Shown here: positions 11,567 to 22,933 of the stretch, one piece after another | Numbering within the stretch: the first letter of the stretch is position 1 | Layout: the number at the start of each line of letters is the position of its first letter | The notes under the pieces: generated by a model | Told to the model about the DNA's origin: nothing | The model's database searches: none | The model's input: only the letters and a program-made list of their open reading frames with translations | Translations under genes and position numbers: made by a program | Origin: Phoronis australis | Taxonomy: Eukaryota; Phoronida; Phoronidae | DNA: 64,000 nt | NCBI GenBank assembly: GCA_002633005.1 | Contig: NMRA01000484.1 | Span: forward strand, 196,681-260,680 | Direction: 5' to 3'

Positions 11567-13084
11567 AGTTGTAAAAGTTATAATTCTGTAGGGGCTGCTA
11601 TCAAATCTGGTAGGAAACAGTGGTGCAACAAGGCTTTAATCGGGGTGAATAGGAAAGCCATAGCAGGCAGGACCAGTAACTAAAACCACCAAATAGGGTT
11701 TCAACAGTTTTAAGTGTCCAGGTGAACCATAACGATTACATAACAGGTAACAGGTATGACAAAAGAAAGAGCTACAACCACTTTTAGAGCTCAAGAAAGT
11801 AAAATAAAAACTTGCTATGTTAAGTCCCAAGGACTAGCCCAAGCAGCATTAAGTCAATAGAGGTCACAGGAAGGCAATAATGTGTTACTTTTCGACAAAC
11901 TTACATTGTACCCTAGTGAGCTTTGAACAAACTACGAGAATCAACATCTTGTGTTGTCATGAAATAAAAAATGCTATTGTTACCATATTTTAGAATCAGG
12001 AACAGAAAATGTATCAAGTATTTAGATACTGGATCGTTTTAATTAATGTACTTTCTTTCAAAAATTGCAATCCCTGCATCATTTAATGACACATCACATT
12101 TCTATTGAACAGCCTTGAAATGACAAAAATGTAACTATTTTCGTGATTACTCATCAATTGAGGTGGTTAAAACTCTACATTATTTCCACTAAATTCTGCC
12201 CTATAACTGATTTCAGCTCATACTTGTAACAGTTTTGGCTGTTAGCTGATTCAAAGTGAAGACAGGAACATTTGAGAGATGAAAAAATCGGAAAACCTTT
12301 CCTACTCTGGCACAATTACCGTTCTGTTCATTAAAATCCTTCTAATTAAGAATAACTTAAATGAGCAGAGCCGTCATGAAAAACAAGACGGCAGCCAACT
12401 CATTACTTGACAAAAGACAACATTTTTTCAATAGAAAATCTAAAAAATCAATGGTCGCTGAATTGAAGGTGTGGGGAAAATTTCATAATTTAAAACGTTT
12501 TCCCAATTCCGTAAATTGTATTTTTAATTGTCTAGACGTAGGCAAACACGCCAAATCCATTTCTTGTCTGGCATGCCATATCTTTTTGTTTAATTAGTTC
12601 AGTGCCTGATGGGGTGAACATTAAAATTAAATAGAAACAATCGCTTAGCAACACACTAACAAAACGACTACAAGGCAGAGGCCGACTGCCTTGATTGTAA
12701 CACTCAGCATGACTAAGTGGTTTTTAATTAGAATTTAATAATTCTAACAAAATGAACAACAAGACACTTGCACACGTAATCTAGAAAGCCTAATTGCAAT
12801 ATGATGAACAAAGCATTAAAGCCACATATGGTAATGTCAGTAAAAATATGTCTTTCAGAATGGAAGGCTTTTAGAATTGTTTTGGTATGCTGAGATAACA
12901 AGTCTACACTTCCGTGTTTGCAATGCGGAATATTTGTGATATTTCGATTGTTTCTGTGACAAAATTTGCAACCATGAGATAAATTCATTCAAGGTTGAAG
13001 TTAACCACCTACCTAACCAATGGAATATTTGCAGATAAGGGTCACAACATTGTAACTAGTACCTTAAATTAGAATGGTATGGCA
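11567..13084. other. AT-rich sequence, nothing identified
   Basis: Contains chance frames (11636-11830 minus, 12361-12597 plus, 12728-12988 minus) without recognisable domains. No repeat copy seen. Confidence 0.5.
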
Positions 13085-13230
13085 TAATTCTTCACCTATC
13101 AAGAACAAAACTTTGTGGAAAAGTGAAATTTTATTTTGTCAAATTTCTTAACAAAAATTTTCATTCTTTGCAGCCAGTTAATCAATCTGTGGAATGTGAA
13201 AAAATGATAATTACTTTTGAGCGATTCTCA
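13085..13230 (+). repeat. Interspersed repeat family D, copy 2 (partial)
   Basis: Contains GGAAAAGTGAAATTTTA followed by GTCAAATTTCTTAACAAAAA, the block also found at 44925-45000. The ATATGGC head is missing. A short block before it (CTTCACCTATCAAGA) also occurs near 5231. Confidence 0.4.
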
Positions 13231-13319
13231 GGATAAATGGTGATATATTTCTTCAGTCGCACACCAACTCAACATAAAAACAAACAGAAAAATGAAACAC
13301 AAGTTAAACGAGGAAATCC

Positions 13320-13840
13320 AACATGGCAGATTTTAAGGAAGTGTAGAATGAGGACATGATACATTCATCAAGATTAAGATTAATTTAACATTTCATCACC
13401 ACTGGAGATAAGCTAATAACCAACTAGTTCCTTATCAAACTTATTTAACTCCCCATTAACTCATTTACCACAGAAATAAGAATGAAAATCACAAACCAGA
13501 AATTGATGTAATTTACTAGTGCTTCAACACTTCACCCTGCGTCTAATTAACCAACAAATCTCAGTCAAGAGACAAGTAATGTGCTACTAGACAAAACTCA
13601 ATTAAACCACAGCAAGCCAAACACAGACCGTGGAGACGGCAATCTTCAGAAAAAAATCACTCAGAAGTGACAATATTATCAAGATGCTCTTTGCAATTAT
13701 CAACAATGTCTTAATTAAAATTGGGTCCTCGACAATGTGGAAAGACACAGGCACCTCCTCGAGGAGACCAGCGACACTATAGAGGTAGTAAATTAGTAAC
13801 ACTGGAAGTGTGATGGTGGGGCTTTTGTTAAGTAGAAAAT
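13320..13840. promoter_or_regulatory. Candidate long regulatory block rich in homeodomain motifs
   Basis: Over 500 bp with repeated TAATT-type cores (AGATTAATTT, TCTAATTAACC, CTTAATTAAAATT), GGAGATAAGC, AAACCACAG (Runx-like), AAGTGACAATA and CTCGAGGAG. Base composition is more even than in the flanks. Minus frame 13602-13919 spans part of it but shows no known domain. Candidate conserved noncoding element by appearance only. Confidence 0.3.
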
Positions 13841-14036
13841 CTAATGAGAGCACCCCACCAAGGATGGGGGAGGGTGGTGCTTCACATCCACATATTGGGA
13901 AGGGTATGCTGTGGCACATTCCAAAACCAGACAGTCAAAATCTAGACCAAATAGAAACAGGCAGCCAAAGCAAAACCAATTGATGCAGAAACCGCTTGAA
14001 ACTAGTAACCCCCTTGTCACCACCACTATCGCCCTA

Positions 14037-14162
14037 ACCCAGTTGACATCCTCCCCCAGTTGTTGTCCGCCCCCAGTTGATGTCCTCCCCCAGTTGACGT
14101 CCTCCCCCAGTTGACGTCCTCCCCCAGTTGACGTCCTCCCCCAGTTGACGTCCTCCCCCACT
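14037..14162. repeat. 18-bp minisatellite, about seven units
   Basis: Tandem units of consensus CCCAGTTGACGTCCTCCC, with a shorter variant near the left end and the most regular units at 14088-14160. Since 18 is divisible by 3, several frames stay open through it (13841-14161 and 14034-14234 minus, 13911-14114 plus), giving false repetitive peptides. Each regular unit carries TGACGTCC (CRE-like half) and CAGTTG (MYB-like or E-box). No gene is implied. Confidence 0.85.
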
Positions 14163-14705
14163 TGATGGTACAGTTGCTATCACTGGACCATGGGATTCAC
14201 TTTCATGAATGGCGCAGACTTTGTATTGAGGCACTGAGCCTTATATACCGTAACCTCCAACCAATATCTCACCTTAGATGGTTACTAAAGAAAAAACAAT
14301 CATATTAATAACACTTAAGATCATAACACTGCATCCTTCTTAGTTTCAGGCAATCTATCACGTGGTACCTGCTTTAGACATGGTTGAATGTCAAACAGGG
14401 GCTGAGTTCTGTCGTAGACACAAGAGTCTCTCAAAGAGAGCCGATATATTTGTGTCCTTTGCTTGTTATACATGGCGATCATCACGGGGGAAGTCTTGCG
14501 CGATTCTTGAATCTAGGCCACTCAGCCCAGGAGTCACCAGTGACCCACGTCACCAGTGACCGACCCCTGCTGAGCTCGCTGAAGGACAGGAAGCTGCTGA
14601 CTAGACCAATGATAGATTGGCAGCCAAATTACAGTCTTGTGGACAGGTCAACAAGCATCAGTGACAAGTTGGATATCCAAGGAGATTGCTAAACACAATC
14701 CGGAG
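14163..14705. other. Noncoding or exon-like stretch, unassigned
   Basis: GC-richer region with two overlapping plus frames (14362-14559 and 14384-14692). Neither has a recognisable domain or a clear splice-site pair. It contains a doubled palindrome at 14533-14561. Confidence 0.3.
14533..14561. repeat. Doubled GTCACCAGTGACC palindrome, 16-bp period
   Basis: GTCACCAGTGACC occurs at 14533-14545 and 14549-14561. Each copy is GTCAC-CA-GTGAC, an inverted repeat of TGACC-type half-sites as bound by nuclear receptors (everted order). The motif is seen; binding is inference. Confidence 0.4.
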
Positions 14706-16163
14706 GGGGTACTCCCATACAACAGGTATACGGGACAACGTGCTAATCAGAAATTGAAAATATCACTCATTCAGTTTGAACTCCAGATGACAGGCATTTC
14801 CAAATCTAGATATCAATCCAACCCATTGTCAAGCGTCTCCCCCAGAACAGGCCAATTATTTAACAGGATGAATAAATTAAGATGGACACCCACTTACTGT
14901 ATGTAGCAAGCCAGTTTTAATCGTATTTCTTCCGATGAAAAATGGTCCTCACATAACTTTCACAAGGAATTCAATTTTAGAAGCCAAACAGTGAAAAATC
15001 ACTAGTTTCAAGGTATGATTTATTGCAATTCATTTCAACCAGTGCTGTACTGCTGTGAGTGGGTAATTGCCTCACTTCACACAAAGGGAATTTGGATCAG
15101 CCCTCCCAACACCAAGAATTGATGACCCCAATGGTACTTGTACAAATCTATTGACTAAGGGCAAGGTGCCCTGCATGAAACAAGCAGCTTCTAACGAGGG
15201 TGTCTTATTCAAGACCAGCTTATTCCCTATGGAGGAGTGGCGTTCACGACAAATTTTCTACAGTAGGGTACCTTTTCCAATTTAATTCCAAAGAAAAGGG
15301 TTCACCTTTGGATTTCAATACATTCCAAAAATTCCTTTTTACAACAGAACCCTATAGAAAGGGTTAAAACGTCTTCTATACCTTTTGTGGCAAAAGATGC
15401 ACTAATTTTGAAAGCACGACATTTCTCCTAGTAACATTTCAGATTTAATGGCTTAATAAGTCACCTGCACAAGGTCAAGGCCGCAAGCTAGTTCAATCAT
15501 TGGTTTTAGACTTTTCATTTCTGCTAAAGCAATCAACGGGTCTGAGGTTGAACAACACCCACTGACAATAAATTTTTTTATCACTCTCCCACAACAGATT
15601 TGTGTTAAAATTTCGGAGATGAAATGCACTTCGGAACAGACCACATTCCTCACTTTTAAACTGGAAAAATGAAGGGTAAAAATGTCTTTAAGTCAAAGAC
15701 AATTTTATTATCAAAACCTCACGATTTGTCAAGTCATGAAATTGACGAAAGGAACGACAACAGTTAAAAACTTAGATAATGATTTCAATTCATAAACATG
15801 TCTGTCACTAAATTCGCCACCGAAAACTTCAACTTTGAACAACTTTCAGTCTGACTGGTTGAACAGATCTTCTTACAAAAAAGTGAAGAAATTAATAGTT
15901 TTCAATTGCCTCTTGAAATAAAACAAAGAAGCTCATTCAATGAGTATTAGCAATATCCCTGCAAATCCATCAAATAGTCTATTTCCTACAGGAAACCCTT
16001 TTAAAAGAGTGTTGAATAATTAATCAAGGTGATTACCTGCGACATGAATCAGGTTGAGCCATTAGTGTGATTTTAGTGGCATCTAGGTTTCCAAGAAAAG
16101 ATTAAGTAAGAGTTATCCATAAGAAAATGTAAATTTTTTGTCGCCTCTCACTGCCCAGGAAGG
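14706..16163. other. No gene identified
   Basis: Contains a plus frame at 15067-15285 (non-ATG start) and a minus frame at 15453-15653, neither with a known motif. The remainder is AT-rich and single-copy as far as I can see. Confidence 0.45.
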
Positions 16164-16577
16164 TTACTGGGAATTTCCGTAGATAAACCCATGAGGGTGT
16201 ATTCGGAAAATGAATAAATAAATAAATAAACGCCCAGGCATTTATTTGGGAAAAAGGGGGCGTGTTTTGCTTGACACTCTTTTAGTTTAAACTGCGGTTT
16301 TAATTTTTTTGTTAATTCATGCATAGTTCGCCAACGCCTTGTTCGTTTTACAAAAGATAAATGCTCCAGACAGAAAAGTGAATTTGTGACAAAAAGTTGA
16401 CGCTGAGTGGGTTTTGAAGAGGAAAATTTCCAAATGAACGTCCCAATGTCTGGAGACTTGACACCATAAGTTGTAACACCACATAAACACCCATGGGCGA
16501 GTATTTGGCATAATTTTCCGAATAAATGCCCATGGTTGTTTCATCGGATGGGCTTATCTACGGAAAACCCCCGGTAA
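16164..16577. mobile_element. MITE, family F (about 414 bp, inverted ends)
   Basis: Left end TTACTGGGAATTTCCGTAGA, continuing TAAACCCAT. The right end, read on the other strand, is TTACCGGGGGTTTTCCGTAGA, continuing TAAGCCCAT. The inverted ends thus span about 30 bp with few mismatches. A second symmetric layer (ATTCGGAAAAT near 16202; its complement near 16510) suggests longer original arms. An AAAT microsatellite at 16212-16230 lies inside. Minus frames at 16317-16544 show no transposase motif. Clear non-autonomous DNA element. Confidence 0.7.
16212..16230. repeat. AAAT microsatellite
   Basis: About four and a half AAAT units inside MITE F. Confidence 0.8.
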
Positions 16578-17044
16578 GAGTAATACGGCTTAAAAGGACA
16601 GTATTGGCTTCACGGCTCAAAATGCATTTTTAAGATTACTGTTGAATGAGATACACTTCTTGAAATCATTTTCTTTGACCAGAGCTATAAAACAGCAAAT
16701 CTGTGATTTTATTACAAATTCCAATTTCTCTTCGCTGCGTGACAGAGAAATCAAGGTTGGTGACTAACAGTTTTTAAAAGAGCCAATCAAGAGGGGCTCA
16801 GCTATGCTTGCAGAGCATTGGACTGTAACCGCGGGACATGCATACTGTACTGAGGCTTATTTTTTAAAATCACTTTTATCCCCGGTGTCCCTTTAATGCC
16901 CACGCCCAAATTTCTAAATTTTGGGCTCTAGCAGAGGACGCTCAACTCTTAGTAGTTGATGGTGGATGCTATTAGCTGAGCAGTGGGAGTCTAATCCAAA
17001 TTTTTACAGAAGTAGGAGGTGGATGCTTATGTGAGCATTAAGGG
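16578..17044. other. No gene identified; one imperfect hairpin
   Basis: CCCAAATTTCTAAATTTTGGG (16905-16925) folds on itself. GGTGGATGCT occurs twice (near 16969 and 17020). Probably old repeat debris. Confidence 0.4.
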
Positions 17045-17310
17045 TGCAGGGAACACGTATGATGAATTCCATAAGGATCCATTGAAAAACATTTCGGAGA
17101 CCGGAGATGCTATGGCAATTCGTCATTAAAGTGCACCACTCGGACTGTTCAAAAATCGGCACAAGTCATTCATTCCTCAACAGAAATTCATGTGCCAAAT
17201 TTCATGACGACCCATCAAAGAATTTGGTAGATTTTCAGACAGTGCGACGAAACCTAAAATTGCCACTAGGCGATGCTATAGTAGAACAGGCTGAAAATTA
17301 ATGGCAGCCA
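17045..17310 (+). repeat. Degenerate family C-like monomers
   Basis: Shows the family C order: ATTCCATAAGGATCCATTGA, GGAGATGCTATGGCAA, a GCACCACTCGG box, TCAAAAATCG, TGTGCCAAATTTCATGACGA, then TTGCCACTAGGCGATGC. This is roughly two monomers of a more diverged subfamily than those at 38.5-41, 56-58 and 63 kb. The plus frame 17107-17301 over it is incidental. Confidence 0.5.
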
Positions 17311-18354
17311 TGTTCTCCTCAGAAAGAACACATCATCTGCTAAGTGAACATCTACAATCAATTACAACACAAACAAAACTGAAAGTTTTGCAATATTGAA
17401 ATCTTATGACAAAATCAGCTGTTGCATATCCTAATTAATATTATTAAAGGAAGGGAAACTGTCCTGAGCTATGGTCTGCAATAGTATTCCTTCCTGCAAG
17501 TGTAGCATGTTGCTGTGAACAAGATCCTCAACTACAGGGGAAAGGCATCAATATTAACTTCATGTACGGACCTAGCAATATGTACCTTACACACTGGAAA
17601 GATAAATGTTCTGCGCACATTCAGGTTAACGCCCCTGGCCAAATTCTGCTAAACGCATAGCAAATGTAATTCTTATTGTACTTTGCACAAAAAATTGCTC
17701 AAATTAACATTTTCCATTTTCTAAGGCCGAAATCCTTCTTAAAAATCATTAAAATTCCTCAAAATAGTATTTTGTAACAAAGAATGCCATGTTTGTATTC
17801 GTTTAGAAAATTTACAAAAAAATCCACTTGTGCACCATATGTCACGCAAAATACATAAAGATTTCTTGTTCCGATGAGTTTCAACAAATTTTACTAGGTA
17901 GTGACCCAGTCCTATTGTATTCACTGTATTACCACATTATTTTTACTCTTTGTTTCTCAATTCAAACACCCCCAAAATGGACTCTTTTTACACTGAAGTT
18001 TTTCTCTGGTGCATTTTGTCACCAGAACGCACTTCTACTGCAGTGCATTTTGACGTCAGAGCATGCTTCTAAAGAGGATATGTGAAAGAGTTTATGGGAA
18101 TGAAAATGTTCGATTTCCCAAACTAACATGCATCCAAAAAGTGCCCCAGGCTCCAAGGGAAAAAATGGTGGGACTCGTTCGTAAAGTTGCGTTGCTGACC
18201 GCAGCACCCAGATCAGTCATGGAAAAGCATTACCAGCTAGATTGCACTATGTGAGCATTTTAGCTACTCAGCGTGGTGATGAATTTGTGGACAACGTGAT
18301 GCTCAGTCTTCTAAAGGACAAAAAAAATCAGAAAAGACATGCCAGTTTCTGCAA
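17311..18354. other. No gene identified
   Basis: AT-rich; several overlapping frames on both strands (17739-18254) with no domain. Confidence 0.45.
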
Positions 18355-18515
18355 ATCAGAACACAATATGGCGGAATAGTAAATTTTTACTGCATCAAAA
18401 TTTTGAAGAAATGGTATCAAGAAGACAAATTCATTTCTGGCAAAACAGTGAGCATTCCAAAAATGAAAATATAACAATTTTGGTCATTATTTTTGTTCAA
18501 ATTAGAAAAACCTTT
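18355..18515 (+). repeat. Interspersed repeat family D, copy 3
   Basis: Begins ACACAATATGGCGGAATAGT and ends GTCATTATTTTTGTTCAAATT, matching the head and tail blocks of the copies at 5600, 31125 and 44925. Middle portions are diverged. Confidence 0.45.
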
Positions 18516-19319
18516 AAAGTACATCTTGTCCACCTTTCCATACGAACCCTGTGCCTTGTGACAATCAAAACAGACCCAAAAGAACCTCCTTTGGAAGAAA
18601 ATTAGATCATTACATGCTGTATTTTAGAAACAAATTCTCTTGTTCGAAACATTTCACTGACTGCCCCATTAGTTTGAAAAATTGTTCCACGCACTTATGA
18701 AGAACAGTCATTTCCCTAATGAGCAAGTTAACGACGACAAAATGAATAATGATGAAAACTTGCAAAGTCTAAGATTGATAACTTGTTAATATGCTTAATT
18801 AAAAACCAGTACCTGGTAACTGCTGAAAACTTAAATCAAAATAATTAGAAGAAACGCCCATTTAAGTACAAGAACAGATTAAGCAACACTTTAACAAATT
18901 CCTGCAATTTTCATCGTATTTTCACAATGTTTTCCCTTCAGAGTTAAATTCATAGATTCTTTTCTCACTGCTTAAAGTGTTTGTAAAGTAAAAACAAGAA
19001 ACAAAATGATTGAAAGAAGAGAAACACGCGTGTTGTTATAATTTCACAGAACATATGACAGCAAGACACAGGGCATATATGTGGAAAATGGCCTAAATTT
19101 CACCTTTCTAGCATCTCAAATATAAGCCCGGACCTAAAAATGGCACTGATATGGAGTTAAGACCAACAAAGGTAGATGAGAGAGTTTATGGTGCTAGTGG
19201 TGGAATTTAAATTTATTTTGCAGACAAACCAAGAACATGCTGAAACGAACTAAGTCCTGTTTCTTATATGAATGGTAATATTCTCTACTCATTTTCTCAA
19301 AAAGTAATTGCCATTTTTG
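18516..19319. other. AT-rich sequence, nothing identified
   Basis: No repeat, motif cluster or believable frame. Confidence 0.5.
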
Positions 19320-19470
19320 CAAATAATGCGAGCTCCAGGAAATATTACTTTCTGACATCTACATTCTACAGTCCATGCTTCTAATAAACTAAAATGTTCT
19401 TAATCTTTACTTTTCTGGAAAATTTAACAAAATGAAATTTCAGTAGTTGGCTTCACTGTGCGCTAAACAG
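19320..19470 (-). repeat. Interspersed repeat family E, copy 1
   Basis: Aligns with 23860-23990 in the same orientation: CAAATAATGCGAG, GACATCTACA, AGTCCATGCTTCTAATAA, AATGTT.TTAATCTT, AAATTTAACAAAATGAA, TTGGC and a GTG.GCTAAA tail. On the minus strand the tail side begins with a family D-like head, so D and E may be parts of one element. Confidence 0.5.
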
Positions 19471-20764
19471 AAGTGAATGAATTACCACAGAGTCTTTCTT
19501 TAGTTCGACAGTCACTATCACTATTCAGTTAGGGAGACCCAACAAATGGTAAAAAAATTTCAATTCAATTCTGAAAGTAGGCCCATGCTCCAAATACCAT
19601 GGGTCTATATTTGGGGATCCTATATTCAGGAATACTCAGTAAGAATTGGGTGAAACACGTTATTAATGAGGAGCTGAACAGCTTACCGACAAAGTTGTGT
19701 AAATTTCACCTAATACGAATGGCTAAAACACATTTCATCCCAAATACAGAATTCATTTTGGTGATAGCAAATGGCCGAGTTCTTTGCGCCAACTATCGGT
19801 TAACTGTTGCGGGAGTAGCAGTAGTATTCTGGATGGACACCATTTGAATTTTAGCATGACTGGCCATTTCAGCTGACTTCACAGACTATCCTAGAAAATG
19901 AACCCAACAACTGCTTCAGCAACAAATGCCCTTTAATGCATTACTTAAATATTGACCAAAATTCCAAATATGCCACAACGAAAGGCTGGGATATCAAAAT
20001 TCTGACCAAAAATGACTGACATCTTCAAATACTCAAAATGGCAGGGAGTAGTTTTCTATACGAAATTGTCATGCCCGTGCCCAAAACATTTAGCCAAGCG
20101 CGACTTATTAAGTCTGTTGGGAAAATAAGCTTCACCAAATCAGTCTTCCAATACTGTATACACACTTGATGGTTCAGAAATGATTATGGTATATAGGGCA
20201 GTAGTGCAGTGAAGGAAGGTGGGACATATCAACAAAAGCACCTACCTGTTAACGACTAAATTACCCTGAACACAGCCACAGGTACAGGAATGACTGGGCC
20301 AGAAAAGACAACAGCCCACAGTAGCAGTGTACTTGTCTACAAGGACTGCAGCGGCAGTTAATCAATACAGGTATGTCAGATATGGCGAAACACCTGCCAG
20401 AAACGGCTGCAGTCACTAATCCATCTACACCGCGTCGCCTATGGTCTGTCAGATGTGAGATTTCTCCGGAGATTCCAAATGTCAACGTCTAGGGTCTGTA
20501 AACCTCAGTTCAATGCTTAAAACAGTGCCATGGGCAAGTTCACTACTGTTGTGAACCAGCCAAACTCCGATCAGGACAGATGCAAAGAGACTCGACACAG
20601 TCCAATACTGTGGTAGGGGTGAAGACTGGGAGTTGGTAGGACAAAAGAATGAGAGATCAGCATCAAATGTGGCAACAGTATGCAAATTTATTCAGTGTGT
20701 GGAGTAAACAAACCGAGACCAGTCATAACAGACTAATGCGTGCTAGCCTAGCTGAGGGTATGCC
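19471..20764. other. No gene identified
   Basis: Frames at 19599-19847 (plus) and 20261-20685 (two minus frames) are uninterrupted but match nothing known. The minus frames are GC-richer than the surroundings and could be degraded coding sequence. Confidence 0.35.
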
Positions 20765-20795
20765 TCTGAGCTGGATGGGACATAAGTAAAGAAAC

Positions 20796-20926
20796 CTGTG
20801 TAACCAGCCGGTCTGGGTCAACACTTGCCACAAAGCTCTTGTTAACTTTCGTTGGAATAGGCTGAAGCTCAACAATTCCTACCCTCAGAGTCTTTTGACG
20901 TGAAGATGATAATCTACCTAACAACT
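20796..20926 (-). CDS. Exon-like open segment within the duplicated unit
   Basis: On the minus strand an acceptor-like TGTTGTTTTCAG precedes 20926 and a donor-like CAG/GTTTCT follows 20796. The frame between (part of a longer open frame 20748-20957) reads through residues such as VELQPIPTKVNKSF and VASVDPDRLVTQ, which look protein-like. In copy 2 the same frame is open with one replacement (I to F) and two silent changes. No family recognised. The donor is weak, so this may be chance. Both copies would be one exon if the duplication is an assembly artefact. Confidence 0.18.
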
Positions 20927-21372
20927 CTGAAAACAACATTGATGGTCTCTGATCCATGGAGGCAACAGAAGAATAGAAAGATCATTCAAAGATGAATTTT
21001 TTTTATTATTTTTGGGGAATATTGCAGCTTTTTCTTCACAAAGAATTTATAGTCTAGCGATTTCAATAATAAAACAGTACAAATATTCTGTGGTTGACAT
21101 TAAAAAGAAAAACTTTTAAGTGAACTGTTCATAAACTTCCTGCATGCTATTGACTTGCAAAAGAAAACCTGCAGGCAAACATTCGAAACCCTTTGACAAA
21201 ATCTTACCCCAAGATTTGTCCCAATACAATCAACATTTCCTCCAAGCACAACTCAAACTATAAAGTTAAATATGACATAGACTCCTCCCCCCCCCCTTTT
21301 TGACAATATTCTATGGTCCAACTTTATTATTCTCCACCCACAGACCACAGTTTTCATTCGAGGGAATCCAGG

Positions 21373-21373
21373 N
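21373..21373. other. Assembly join (single n)
   Basis: One ambiguous base exactly between two near-identical 600-bp segments. Confidence 0.9.
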
Positions 21374-22019
21374 CTGAGCTGGATGGGACATAAGTAAAGA
21401 AACCTGCGTAACCAGCCGGTCTGGGTCAACACTTGCCACAAAGCTCTTGTTAACTTTCGTTGGAATAGGCTGAAGCTCAACAAATCCTACCCTCAAAGTC
21501 TTTTGACGTGAAGATGATAATCTACCTAACAACTCTGAAAACAACATTGATGGTCTCTGATCCATGGAGGCAACAGAAGAATAGAAAGATCATTCAAAGA
21601 TGAATTTTTTTTATTTTTGGGGAATATTGCAGCTTTTTCTTCACAAAGAAGCGATTTCAATAATAAAACAGTACAAATATTCTGTGGTTGACATTAAAAA
21701 GAAAAACTTTTAAGTGAACTGCTCATAAACTTCCTGCATGCTATTGACTTGCAAAAGAAAACCTGCAGGCAAACATTCGAAACCCTTTGACAAAATCTTA
21801 CCCCAAGATTTGTCCCAATACAATCAACATTTCCTCCAAGCACAACTCAAACTATAAAGTTAAATATGACATAGACTCCTCCCCCCCCCCTTTTTGACAA
21901 TATTCTATGGTCCAACTTTATTATTCTCCACCCACAGACCACAGTTTTCATTCGAGGGAATCCAGGGTCATATACACCATCCACCGCTAGGAAGTTTTGT
22001 TCACTGACAGAAAAAACAC

Positions 22020-22510
22020 TTACAGGGACCAGGTCTCCCTATAAATTAAATTCAATTAAATTTAGCAGTGATAAATCAGCATAATGACAGTGGGGAATCA
22101 ATCGCCACCAGCCAAAGATGACAGCCATTGAGTGATGCTCCTTAATAGCCCATTATTACCAGGCCTCTTCCACAATGACTCTGGCCAGTGTATGAACTGT
22201 TATAAACTTGGCAATAATTACAGTTTAATGTGGGGCCTCTGCCTGCCTAACCAACAACAAAGATATTGATAGCTTTGTCAAGTAGGACTGCAATTAATAT
22301 TCACAAACTACAGTGGGTAACAAGAGACGACCAGGCCTCTCTCCCTAATTAGATAAATCGGCGAGTCTAATCATTGCTCGGGTAATTATCAGGCTATTTT
22401 AATCTGTTAGATTGCCGTTATAAAACAATGCCGTCATTTTTTGTGGCGGAGATAGGGTTACATGTCACAGCCAGGATAATGTACTCATACAATGTAAATT
22501 AAAAACGGAT
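22020..22510. promoter_or_regulatory. Strong candidate conserved noncoding element
   Basis: Nearly 500 bp of motif-dense sequence: CCCATTATTACC, GCAATAATTACAG, CAACAAAGATATTGATAG, TGCAATTAATATTC, a perfect CTAATTAG (22345-22352) followed by AGATAA, GTCTAATCATTG, GGTAATTATC, AAAACAATG and CATGTCACAG. Homeodomain, Otx-like, GATA and SOX sites lie close together, with no open frame of note and no copy elsewhere. This is the kind of sequence found in deeply conserved developmental enhancers, but conservation cannot be tested here. Confidence 0.4.
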
Positions 22511-22792
22511 CCAAGCCAACAACACTGGTTGCAAACAACACAGCACACAGCGATCTGAAAGAAGCTCTATAAGGAGGCTGTCTTACCCAAAAACACCAAA
22601 AACAGAAAGCACATACAAAATATATTTGAGCACAGATGAAACCCTTGCATCATCAAAACAGGAACTGAAATAAAATCATGAAAACTGTTACTTTTAACTT
22701 AAAATACACTCACATCCATCAACAGTGTCCTAGAACAAAAAGTTTTGAAATTTAATTCAAAAATGAAGTCAGACTAGTCAAAATCTGGTGTG
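22511..22792. other. AT-rich sequence, nothing identified
   Basis: Spacer between the candidate enhancer and the MITE. Confidence 0.5.
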
Positions 22793-22933
22793 CGTTCAGT
22801 AGACGCTAGCACCTACGCTAGGACCTAGCTAAAACCTAGTCAAAGTCACGTGTTGTCATTTAAAATGCACGGCAATATCTCACATAATCTCGCAAAGTCT
22901 TGCTTTTTAGCGAGGTCCTAGCGTTACTGAACG
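22793..22933. mobile_element. Short MITE, family J (about 141 bp)
   Basis: Left end CGTTCAGTAGACGCTAG, with CGCTAGGACCTAGCT just inside. The right end on the other strand reads CGTTCAGTAACGCTAGGACC. The arms match over about 20 bp allowing a small insertion on the left. Only one copy is seen in the window; no target duplication is evident. Confidence 0.55.

Larger units (their letters stand above)
20765..21966. repeat. Near-identical 600-bp direct duplication joined at an n
   Basis: Copy 1 is 20765-21372 and copy 2 is 21374-21966. They start with the same CTGAGCTGGATGGGAC and end with the same GAATCCAGG, differing by a few substitutions and two small deletions in copy 2 (near a T-run and in a TTATAGTCTA stretch). 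The junction is a single n. This is the pattern of two alleles left unmerged at a contig join, rather than a biological tandem duplication, though the latter is not excluded. Confidence 0.85.

Noticed and set aside
13841-14234. Repetitive peptide frames (GEDVNWG-type repeats)
   Set aside because: Artefact of an 18-bp minisatellite whose period is divisible by three; frames are open on both strands.
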